Shown here piece after piece: positions 26,735-33,479 of a stretch of DNA of 64,000 nt. Position numbers and translations under genes: made by a program. Source of the stretch: UBA9676 sp963730065 (GTDB lineage: Bacteria > Actinomycetota > Actinomycetes > Streptosporangiales > Streptosporangiaceae); contig CAVSQL010000008.1 in assembly GCA_963730065.1 (NCBI GenBank), forward strand, positions 1-64,000, written 5' to 3'. Within the stretch, counting starts at the first letter, position 1, and every line of letters starts with the position of its first letter. The notes beneath the pieces were generated by a model. The model was given only the letters and a program-made list of their open reading frames with translations, searched no databases and had not been told where the DNA came from.

Positions 26735-27588
26735 TCCCGGCGAAGTTCAACTACACCAAGCCCGGGTCGGTTGACGAGGCGGTCCGCGCGCTGGCCGACG
26801 GCGGCGAGGACGCCAAGGTGATCGCCGGCGGGCAGAGCCTGCTGCCGTTGCTGCGGCTGCGGCTCTCCTTCCCCGAGCTGCTCGTGGACCTGGGCGGGCT
26901 CGGGGAGCTGCGCGGTGTCCGCGACGAGGGCGAAACGCTGTGGATCGGGGCGCTCACCACCCTCGACGAAGCGGCCAGCGACCCGGTCATCGCCCAGCAC
27001 TGCGGGCTGCTTTCCGAGGCAGCCGCCCAGATCGCCGACCCGGCCGTCCGCCACCGCGGCACGGTCTGCGGGGCCCTGGCCCACGGCGACCCGGCCGGGG
27101 ACCTGCCAGCGGTGGCGGCGGCGCTGGACGCGACGCTGATCGCCCGCGGCCCCGGCGGCGAGCGGGCCATCGGCGCGGGTGAGTTCTTCCTGGACTACCT
27201 GACCACCGCGCTGGCGCCGGATGAGATCCTCACCGGAGTCCGGGTACCCAAGCTCGGCCCGGGCTGGGGTTACCGCTATGAGAAATTCCACCTCACCGCG
27301 CAGGCGTGGGCGATCGTCGGTGTGGCGGCCGTGGCCCGCCGGTCGGACGGGCAGGTGGCTGAGGCTAGGATCGGGCTCACCAACATGGGCCTGGTCCCGG
27401 TCCGGGCCCGGGCGGCCGAACAGGCCGTGGCCGGGTCGGAGGCCAGCAAGCAAGCTCTGCGGGCCGCCGCCGAGCGGGCCGACGAAGGCACACAGCCGCC
27501 GTCTGACCTGCACGGCGGGTCCGATTACCGGCGTCACCTGGCACGGGTACTGACCGCCAGAGCATTGGCGGTGGCATCAGGAGTCTGA
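26731..27588 (+). CDS. coxM: Molybdenum hydroxylase FAD-binding medium subunit (CoxM-like)
   Basis: A 285-residue flavoprotein subunit. It begins MIPAKFNYTKPGSVDEAVRA and has the FAD-binding AKVIAGGQSLLPLLRLRLSF and the second motif ADPAVRHRGTVCGALAHGDP (a TxGG/GGxxxHGD-like segment), followed by the CO-DH FAD C-terminal domain. ATG overlaps the coxL stop by four bases and its own stop overlaps the coxG start by one base. The order S-L-M-G differs from the classical M-S-L order of form I clusters. No Moco-maturation genes (coxD, coxE, coxF, xdhC) follow. Confidence 0.94.
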   Translation: MIPAKFNYTKPGSVDEAVRALADGGEDAKVIAGGQSLLPLLRLRLSFPELLVDLGGLGELRGVRDEGETLWIGALTTLDEAASDPVIAQHCGLLSEAAAQIADPAVRHRGTVCGALAHGDPAGDLPAVAAALDATLIARGPGGERAIGAGEFFLDYLTTALAPDEILTGVRVPKLGPGWGYRYEKFHLTAQAWAIVGVAAVARRSDGQVAEARIGLTNMGLVPVRARAAEQAVAGSEASKQALRAAAERADEGTQPPSDLHGGSDYRRHLARVLTARALAVASGV

Positions 27589-28550
27589 TGATGGAACTGG
27601 AGCACTCGTTCACCATCCCGGTCCCACCGGAGCGCGCGTGGCAAGTGCTCCTCGACGTCGAACAGGTGGCGCCCTGCATGCCGGGCGCCACCGTCGACTC
27701 GGTGGACGGCGACGTGGTGACCGGGCGGGTCAAGGTCAAGGTCGGCCCGGTCGCGCTCACCTACTCCGGCAAGGCGCGGTTCACCGAGCGGGACGAGCAG
27801 ACCCGGTCCATCACCCTGGAGGCGTCGGGTAAGGAGACGCGCGGCAGCGGCACGGCCTCGGCCACCGTTCACTCGTGGCTGCAGGACGAGGGCAGCGGCC
27901 AGACCCGGGTGACCGTGAACACGACGATGAACGTGACCGGCCGCCCCGCCCAGTTCGGCCGGGGCGTGATGGCCGACGTGGGCGGCCGGATCATCGAGAA
28001 GTTCGCCACCAACCTGGCGGCGCAGCTCGCCAGCGCCGGCCAGCCAGAGGCCGGCCCGGCCACCGGGCCAGCTGCGCCCGGCGACCAGTCCGGGGCGGCG
28101 GTGTCCGGCGACGGGGCGCTGCTGCTCCCGGTCGAGGATCTCCAGCTCCCCGTGCGTGCCTTCAACAGCCTGCGGCGCGAAGGCATCCACACCGTCCGCG
28201 ACCTGACCGCCCGCAGCGAGGTGGACCTGCTCGCGATCCCGAACCTGGGCCCCCAATCGGTCAGCGAGATAAAGCAGAAGCTGGCCGGACAAGGGCTCGC
28301 GCTCGCCAGTGCCACAGCGAGCGCGGCACCGGCTGCCGCCGTCCGCTCCGGCGCTGACACGGCGGCCGCAGCGCCGCCGCAGTTCGCGCCTCCGCAGGCC
28401 GCACGGCCGCCGGACGAGGACGCGATCGACCTGCTCAGCGTGGCCGGCTTCCCGGTGCTCAAGCGGGCGCTGCCCGTGGCCGGCGTCGTGGTCGCGGCGC
28501 TCGTCGCGCTGCTCCTGCTCGGCCGCAGGCGCCGCCGCCGCCGGTCCTGA
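27588..28550 (+). CDS. coxG: CoxG-like SRPBCC protein with an inserted RNA polymerase alpha-CTD-like domain and C-terminal membrane anchor
   Basis: Residues 3-150 are a CoxG-type SRPBCC domain (FTIPVPPERAWQVLLDVEQV, APCMPGATVDSVDGDVVTG), the partner usually encoded with cox hydroxylases and thought to bind a hydrophobic ligand such as a quinone. Residues 178-240 read LLLPVEDLQLPVRAFNSLRR, then EGIHTVRDLTARSEVDLLAI and PNLGPQSVSEIKQKLAGQGL, which follows the RNA polymerase alpha C-terminal domain almost motif for motif. A flexible Ala/Pro linker (about 240-280), one hydrophobic helix (about 293-312) and a terminal run of seven arginines complete the 320 residues. The membrane anchor fits CoxG; the alpha-CTD-like helix-hairpin-helix domain is unexpected. 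ATG starts are at 27588 and 27591. Confidence 0.9.
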   Translation: MMELEHSFTIPVPPERAWQVLLDVEQVAPCMPGATVDSVDGDVVTGRVKVKVGPVALTYSGKARFTERDEQTRSITLEASGKETRGSGTASATVHSWLQDEGSGQTRVTVNTTMNVTGRPAQFGRGVMADVGGRIIEKFATNLAAQLASAGQPEAGPATGPAAPGDQSGAAVSGDGALLLPVEDLQLPVRAFNSLRREGIHTVRDLTARSEVDLLAIPNLGPQSVSEIKQKLAGQGLALASATASAAPAAAVRSGADTAAAAPPQFAPPQAARPPDEDAIDLLSVAGFPVLKRALPVAGVVVAALVALLLLGRRRRRRRS

Positions 28551-28700
28551 TCCGGCGATCTCGCCGCCGGGCCTGCCCACTGTCCCACCGCCGGGCCTGC
28601 CCCGGTCCCACCGCCGGGCCTGCCCCGGTCCCGCTGCCGGTCCTGATTTCGCCTGTCCCGCCCGGACCCGCCGCCGGTCCTGATCAGGCGATCCCGCCGC
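28536..28700. repeat. Direct repeat of the coxG 3' end flanking a 23-bp tandem repeat
   Basis: A 32-bp sequence containing the coxG stop codon (28536-28567) recurs at 28669-28700 with 30 of 32 bases identical. Between them the unit CCGCCGGGCCTGCCCCGGTCC starts at 28564, 28588 and 28611 with a degenerate further copy near 28631. The pattern indicates slippage duplication behind coxG. The rest of the 403-bp gap to the YciI gene shows only a hairpin. Confidence 0.7.
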
Positions 28701-28874
28701 GGGGCACGCCGCCTGTCTGCAAGACCTGTCGCCCGTCCGCGCTGTCGGACCTGCCGCCTGTCCCGCGGTTCCCTCCTGTCGTCCGACCTGGTGGCGAGCC
28801 GGGCGTTTGTCCCGCCCCGGCGGCCAGCCGGGGCGCTGTCGATTCTCCGGCCGACTGTTCGTCGGTTAGGTAGG

Positions 28875-28892
28875 GCGCACCACCGGGTGCGC
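28875..28892 (+). promoter_or_regulatory. Hairpin upstream of the YciI-like gene
   Basis: GCGCACC-ACCG-GGTGCGC is a perfect 7-bp stem with a 4-base loop, 61 bp before the GTG start. It follows a TAGGTAGGG sequence that may be a -10 element, so it could be an operator or a 5' leader hairpin. Confidence 0.35.
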
Positions 28893-28953
28893 TCAACGGG
28901 GGAGGGACGGCCCCGGCTGACTGGCCGTTTCTCCGGCATGGAGAGGAACCACC

Positions 28954-29277
28954 GTGAGCAAGTACTTGCTGCTGTACCGTGGCCCGGCGACGCCGATGGA
29001 GGAGTTCACGCCCGAGCAGTCCGCTGAGCAGATGAAGGCCTGGGGTGACTGGATGGGCCGGGTCGGCTCGGCGCTGGTCGATGGCGGGGCGCCGTTCGGG
29101 CAGCGCAGCGCGGTCAGCGACGACGGAACGAGCCCGGAACCCAGCGACCAGAACGGTTACACGATCGTCGAGGCCGACTCCCTCGACGGGGCCCGGGCGC
29201 TCACCGACCGGCACCCCTTCCTGTCCGAGGGCAAGGGCCGGTACACCGTCGAGATCTTCGAGCTCGTGCCCATGTAG
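28954..29277 (+). CDS. YciI-like (YCII/DGPF domain) protein
   Basis: A 107-residue single-domain protein starting MSKYLLLYRGPATPMEEFTP, with the conserved WGDWMGRVGSALVDGGAPFG and a C-terminal GKGRYTVEIFELVPM strand. YCII proteins are small ferredoxin-fold dimers, often found next to ECF sigma factors, and some have hydrolase activity; none can be assigned here. GTG start with GGAGAGGAA about 7 bases upstream. It lies about 1.2 kb before the ECF41 sigma gene, separated from it by the truncated nucleotidyltransferase. Confidence 0.85.
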   Translation: MSKYLLLYRGPATPMEEFTPEQSAEQMKAWGDWMGRVGSALVDGGAPFGQRSAVSDDGTSPEPSDQNGYTIVEADSLDGARALTDRHPFLSEGKGRYTVEIFELVPM

Positions 29278-29441
29278 CACGACCGCGCGGACAGCGCCTC
29301 AGGCGGCCGTGACGGCGGTCTTCAGACAGGCGGAGAGGGCTGGCTGAGGGCTGCCTCGCGGCGGCTGGACCCGGCGCCGCACAGGGGCAGGCGTCACCCA
29401 GGTCCCGGCGGCCCAGGACTCCCCCGTCACCCAGGCCTCCT

Positions 29442-29525
29442 CGCCGCTCAGGACTCCCCGCCGCTCAGGACTCCCCGCCGCTCAGGACCCCCCGCCGCTC
29501 AAGACCCCCGCCGCTCAAGACCCTC
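29442..29525. repeat. Five 17-bp tandem repeats
   Basis: Consensus GCCGCTCAGGACTCCCC begins at 29442, 29459, 29476, 29493 and 29509, with a degenerate sixth start at 29526 that merges into coding sequence. There are no spacers, so this is not a CRISPR array. The array overlaps the last codons and stop of the truncated nucleotidyltransferase on the minus strand. Confidence 0.8.
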
Positions 29526-29763
29526 CGCCGATCGGGAAGATCTCCCCCGGCCAGCCCAGGGTGCGCAGGCTGCCCGGATCGAACTTGACGCCGCCGGCCG
29601 GCCCGCCGGTGCCGCGGTAGTACACGGCGAAGTCCCAGTCGCTGTCCGGCCGCGCCGTCCCGGCCGCCCGGGAACCGCCGAGAGCGACCGCCCGGACGCC
29701 GGGCAGCCTGGCCAGCGCCTCGGCCGCCTCCGCGCAGAAAGCCTCATCGCCGGTGGCTGGCAT
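29515..29763 (-). pseudogene. Nucleotidyltransferase-fold protein, truncated after the N-terminal third
   Basis: The 82 residues contain a clear minimal nucleotidyltransferase active site: VALGGSRAAGTARPDSDWDF (GS followed by the DxD pair) and LRTLGWPGEIFPIGG. Full-length relatives are about 250 residues and continue after FPIGGW; here the frame ends IGGGS just where the 17-bp tandem array begins, and no continuation is found beyond it. The promoter side looks intact: ATG 29763 with TATCCT ending 7 bases upstream (29776 to 29771). It is probably a remnant left by a deletion, but a short expressed protein cannot be excluded. Confidence 0.7.
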
Positions 29764-29785
29764 GCACCGCAGGATAGATGCCGGG

Positions 29786-29811
29786 TGTCACACCGGGGCG
29801 GGCCCGCCGTG
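29786..29811 (+). promoter_or_regulatory. Candidate ECF41 (SigJ) promoter
   Basis: TGTCACA at 29786-29792 is the exact -35 element known for ECF41 sigma factors. After 15 bases CGTG at 29808-29811 differs by one base from the CGTC -10 element. It stands 45 bp before the carboxymuconolactone decarboxylase gene that leads into sigJ, so it fits positive autoregulation of the module. Confidence 0.65.
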
Positions 29812-29855
29812 TCTGAAGGGGTAGAGGCATCGTGAGGCACAGAGGGGAGCCCGGC

Positions 29856-30451
29856 ATGGCGCGCATCTCGCTCGACCCGCCCCAGACCCTGGGGTACCGG
29901 CTCGGCGCCCGGTTCTCCCGGCGCCGGTATGGCATCATGCTCGACCCAGGCGCCGCCATCGGGCACAACATGCAGGTGGGCCGCTCGTACGCGATCTTCG
30001 AGCTGCAGGTGGAGCGATGGCGTCAGCTCGACCGCGGGCTGAAGGATCTCGCCGTCATGGCCGCGGCGGCCACGATTGGCTGCGCCTGGTGCATGGACTT
30101 CGGCTACTGGGAGGCACGGTGAACCATTCGGTGCCCGTGGAGAAGATCCGCGCCACGGCGAACTGGCGGGACAGCGACGTCTTCATCGGGCTGGAACGGC
30201 TGGTCCTGGGGTACGCCGAGGCGATGACCGCCACCCCGCCCGGCGTCACCGACGAGATGGTGGACGCGCTCCGCGGGCACCTCACCGAGGCGCAGCTGGT
30301 CGAGCTGACGGCGATCATCGCGGTGGAGAACCTGCGGTCGCGGATCAACTCCGCGCTGGGGCTGACCGCGCAGGGCTTCAAGGACCGGTGCGAGCTGCCC
30401 GCCGGTGACCCGGCTCCGGCCGGGCCGGGAAGCCGCCCGGGGCTGCGGTGA
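29856..30451 (+). pseudogene. Carboxymuconolactone decarboxylase-family protein split into two frames
   Basis: Two open frames together make one AhpD-like protein of about 198 residues. The first (29856-30122) gives MARISLDPPQTLGYRLGARF and the redox-type IGCAWCMDFGYWEAR, then stops. The second, in another frame, continues SVPVEKIRATANWRDSDVFI, LVLGYAEAMTATPPGVTDEM and ALGLTAQGFKDRCELP. One extra base near 30112-30118 would join them. A GTG at 30119 overlaps the first stop (GTGA), so the second half could be translated by re-initiation. COE-type proteins (this family included) are the standard neighbours and probable targets of ECF41 factors. The second frame's stop again overlaps the sigJ GTG. 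Sequencing error, true mutation and a genuinely split gene are all possible. Confidence 0.8.
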
Positions 30452-31341
30452 CCGACGAGGAGGTCTTCGAGGCCCACCGCGAGCTGCTGTTCGCCGTGGC
30501 CTACCGGATGCTCGGCACCGTCGCCGACGCCGAGGACGCCGTCCAGGACGCCTGGCTGCGCTGGTCCGCGGCGCCGCGCTCGGACATCGCCGAGCCGCGG
30601 GCGTACCTGGCCCGGACCGTCACCCATGTCGCGCTGAACAGGCTGCGGTCGGCCCGCGCCCGGCGGGAGGCCTATGTCGGCTCATGGCTGCCCGAGCCGC
30701 TGCTGACCACCGGCCCGGACACCGCCGACCGGGCGGAACTGGCCGAGTCGGTGTCGCTGGCCATGCTGGTGGTGCTCGAGTCGCTCACGCCCGAGGAGCG
30801 CGCGGTCTTCGTTCTGCACGAGGTGTTCGGCTTCCCGCATGCCGAGATCGCCGCCGCGATCGGCCGCAGCGACGCGTCGGTGCGCCAGCTCATGCACCGG
30901 GCGCGCGAGCATGTCCAGGCGCGCCGGCCGCGGTTCGACGTGGACGCCGGCCAGCAGCGTGCGGTGACCGAGCGGTTCCTGGCCGCCGCCGCGGGCGGCG
31001 ACATCGACCAGCTGATGATGGTCCTCGCTCCCGACGTCACGCTGATCAGCGACGGCGGGGGCAAGGCCAAGGCGCCGTTGCGCCCCATCGTGGGCGCCGC
31101 CAAGGTGGCCCGGTTCCTCGCGGCCATCTCCGCCCAGCCCTACATGGGCATCGAGCCCTCCGGCATGACGGTCGAGCTGGCCGAGATCAACGGCGGCCTG
31201 GGCACGCTGATCACCGTGGGCGGGAAGCCGATCACGGCGGTGACGACCGTGGTCGCCGGCGGCCGCATCACCGAGATCGAGCTGGTGGCCAACCCGGACA
31301 AGCTGCGGGGGATCACCGCCGGGCGCACGCTGCCGCTGTGA
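30448..31341 (+). CDS. sigJ: ECF41-group RNA polymerase sigma factor SigJ
   Basis: A 297-residue extracytoplasmic-function sigma factor. Region 2 reads LLFAVAYRMLGTVADAEDAV and VQDAWLRWSAA; region 4 contains LTPEERAVFVLHEVFGFPHA and EIAAAIGRSDASVRQLMHRA. From about residue 175 a SnoaL-like domain (AVTERFLAAAAGGDIDQLMM) is fused, which in ECF41 factors replaces an anti-sigma factor and tunes activity. GTG start overlaps the stop of the decarboxylase frame (GTGA). The decarboxylase neighbour and the TGTCACA promoter upstream complete a standard ECF41 module. The inducing signal is unknown. Confidence 0.95.
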   Translation: MTDEEVFEAHRELLFAVAYRMLGTVADAEDAVQDAWLRWSAAPRSDIAEPRAYLARTVTHVALNRLRSARARREAYVGSWLPEPLLTTGPDTADRAELAESVSLAMLVVLESLTPEERAVFVLHEVFGFPHAEIAAAIGRSDASVRQLMHRAREHVQARRPRFDVDAGQQRAVTERFLAAAAGGDIDQLMMVLAPDVTLISDGGGKAKAPLRPIVGAAKVARFLAAISAQPYMGIEPSGMTVELAEINGGLGTLITVGGKPITAVTTVVAGGRITEIELVANPDKLRGITAGRTLPL

Positions 31342-31354
31342 CGCCGGGGCCGGC

Positions 31355-31696
31355 TCAGCGGGACCGGGCGAAGTCCAGCGCCTCACGGGCGAGCGCCAGC
31401 CAGTCCTGGCCGGAGTCCGGGTCGAGGCTCAGCCATTCCCTCATCGGCGTGGCCTTGTTCGCATCGAAGCGGACGCCGGCGCCGGCGCCGACGAGCGCGT
31501 CAACCCGCGGGGCGGGAAGCTTGACCACCAGCCGGCCACGGACCAGCATCGCGAAAATCTTCCCCTGAAAGCGCAGGGCGCTGCGGCCGAAGCCACCGCC
31601 GCCCCGCGGAGGTGTCACGCCCGCGGTGCCGAGCAGCTCGTCGACCAGATCCTCGTAGCGTTCGTCCGGCTGGCCCCCGCCGTCCTCGCCCAGCAT
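31355..31696 (-). CDS. TfoX/Sxy N-terminal-domain protein
   Basis: A 113-residue protein with the TfoX_N pattern: RYEDLVDELLGTAGVTPPRG, GFGRSALRFQGKIFAMLVRG and RLVVKLPAPRVDALVGAGAG. In proteobacteria TfoX proteins affect competence; in actinobacteria this short form has no established role. The Gly-rich loop in the middle is longer than usual. It converges with sigJ, with 13 bp between stops, and diverges from the kynureninase gene. Confidence 0.82.
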   Translation of the reverse strand: MLGEDGGGQPDERYEDLVDELLGTAGVTPPRGGGGFGRSALRFQGKIFAMLVRGRLVVKLPAPRVDALVGAGAGVRFDANKATPMREWLSLDPDSGQDWLALAREALDFARSR

Positions 31697-31817
31697 GGCC
31701 CCAGCCTAGGTGCGCCGTCCGACAGACCTGTGCCGCAGGAACGGCCCGGTCCTGCGCGCAGGCCGGCCGGGTGAGGCCCGTCCGGATCGCCGCTGCTGGG
31801 CGGGCCGCCGCGGGAGT

Positions 31818-31823
31818 TAGTGT
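31818..31823 (+). promoter_or_regulatory. TAGTGT -10 box, leaderless start for the kynureninase gene
   Basis: TAGTGT ends 6 bases before the GTG at 31830, with GGGGCC between, the same spacing as for the PIG-L and glgE genes. No separate ribosome site is present. Confidence 0.5.
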
Positions 31824-31829
31824 GGGGCC

Positions 31830-33449
31830 GTGGCTAACTCTCCCCTCGAGCGGTCCTTCGCGGAGGAATGCGACGCCACCGACCCGCTCGCAGGTTTCCG
31901 TGGCCGCTTCGTGCGTGACGACCCGTCGCTGATCTACCTGGACGGGAATTCGCTGGGCATGCTGCCGGTGGCCACCGCCGAGCGGATCAGCAAGGTGGTC
32001 CGCGGCAGCTGGGGACGCGGGCTGATCCGGTCCTGGGGTCACTGGGCCGACCTCCCCCGCCGGGTCGGTGACCTGCTCGGCTACCACCTGCTCGGCGCGG
32101 CACCCGGCCAGGTGGTGGTGTGTGACAACACCACGGTCAATCTTTACAAGCTGGCCCGCGCCGCTGCCGGGCACCGGCCCGGCCGCGGCGTCATCGTGAC
32201 CGACGACGACAATTTCCCCACCGACCGGTACGTGCTGGCCGGGGTGGCCGCCGAGCTCGGCGGCGAGCTCCGCATGATCCACACCGACATCGACCAGGGT
32301 GTGAGCGCCGAGACGGTCAGCGCAGCCGTGGACGAGGGCACCGCGCTGGTCTGCCTGTCCCACGTGGCCTACCGCAGCGGGGCCGTTGCCGACATGGCCC
32401 AGATCACCCGCATCGCCCATGACCGCGGCGCGCTGGTGCTCTGGGATCTGTGCCATTCCGTCGGCTCCGTGCCGGTGGACCTCGACGGGTGCGGTGCCGA
32501 CCTGGCCATCGGGTGCACCTACAAGTACCTCAACGCCGGGCCCGGAGCGCCGGCGTTCCTTTACGTGCGAGATGACCTGCAGCAGCAACTGCGCCAGCCG
32601 GTGCAGGGCTGGTTCGGCCAGCGGGACCAGTTCGCGATGGGCCCGGCTTACGACCCGGTGCCCGGCATCGGCCGGTTCATGACCGGCACCCCCGACATCA
32701 TCGGAACCGCCTCCGTCGCCGAAGGCGTCAGCCTGCTGGCTGAGGCGGGCATCGGGGCGCTGCGGGACAAGGGAATGCGGCTCACCGACTACCTGATCGA
32801 CCTCGCGGACGCATGGCTGGTCCCGCTGGGCTTCAGCCTCGCCTCGCCGCGCGACGCCGCGCGCCGGGGCTCGCATGTCTGCCTGCAGCACCCGCAGGCC
32901 ACCCAGATCGGCGAGGTGCTCACCGGGGCCGGGGTGATCGGCGACCTCCGGGCCCCGGACCGCCTCCGGCTGGGCCTGGCGCCGATCACGACCAGCTTCA
33001 CCGATGTCTGGGAGGCTGCCGACATCATCCGCCGGATCGCCGCTGGCGAGCAGGCCACCCGGCCGCGCGGCATGCCCGGGTGGACCGCCCGCACCAGCAG
33101 CCAGGACGGCGAGCCGGACAGCGCGGGCGACACCGGCTCCGATCAGGAGCTGTCGTGCTCGTTCTGCGGCCAGACGCGCTGGCAGGTCAGCAAGATCGTG
33201 GCCGGCCCGGACGTCTTCATCTGCGATGGATGCGTCGGTCAGGCGGCTTCGGTGCTCAGCCGGGAAGGCACGGCCACCACCGGCACCGCGGCCATGGTCA
33301 GGCTGGACTCCCAGGCCAGGGGGCAGCGGTGCAGCTTCTGCGGCCAGCCCTTCCACCGGGTGGCCGGGCTGGCGGCCGCCCGTGATGCGCGGATCTGCCC
33401 TGAGTGCATCGAACTCTGCGAGGAGATCTTCGCGGAGGAGCCGTTCTGA
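31830..33449 (+). CDS. kynU: Kynureninase fused to two C-terminal ClpX-type C4 zinc-finger domains
   Basis: Residues 1 to about 408 are a full kynureninase, a PLP enzyme that cleaves L-kynurenine to anthranilate and alanine. It has DDPSLIYLDGNSLGMLPVAT, RSWGHWADLPRRVGDLL, VVVCDNTTVNLYKLARAAAG, VLWDLCHSVGSVPVDLD and the PLP lysine K232 in CTYKYLNAGPGAPAFLYVRD. After a Gly/Ser/Asp-rich linker (about 412-440) come two zinc fingers: C443/C446 with C465/C468 (CSFCGQTRWQVSKIVAGPD, then ICDGC) and C501/C504 with C523/C526 (CSFCGQPFHRVAGLAAARD, then ICPEC). Both match the ClpX N-terminal zinc-binding domain. The frame is continuous through all parts. No other kynurenine-pathway gene is adjacent. Confidence 0.93.
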   Translation: MANSPLERSFAEECDATDPLAGFRGRFVRDDPSLIYLDGNSLGMLPVATAERISKVVRGSWGRGLIRSWGHWADLPRRVGDLLGYHLLGAAPGQVVVCDNTTVNLYKLARAAAGHRPGRGVIVTDDDNFPTDRYVLAGVAAELGGELRMIHTDIDQGVSAETVSAAVDEGTALVCLSHVAYRSGAVADMAQITRIAHDRGALVLWDLCHSVGSVPVDLDGCGADLAIGCTYKYLNAGPGAPAFLYVRDDLQQQLRQPVQGWFGQRDQFAMGPAYDPVPGIGRFMTGTPDIIGTASVAEGVSLLAEAGIGALRDKGMRLTDYLIDLADAWLVPLGFSLASPRDAARRGSHVCLQHPQATQIGEVLTGAGVIGDLRAPDRLRLGLAPITTSFTDVWEAADIIRRIAAGEQATRPRGMPGWTARTSSQDGEPDSAGDTGSDQELSCSFCGQTRWQVSKIVAGPDVFICDGCVGQAASVLSREGTATTGTAAMVRLDSQARGQRCSFCGQPFHRVAGLAAARDARICPECIELCEEIFAEEPF

Positions 33450-33479
33450 GCTCGCGGCCTCCCGGCGCGGCGGGCCCGG

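Noticed and set aside
29442..29525. CRISPR-like regular repeats
   Set aside because: The 17-bp units are directly adjacent with no unique spacers and no cas gene is in the window.
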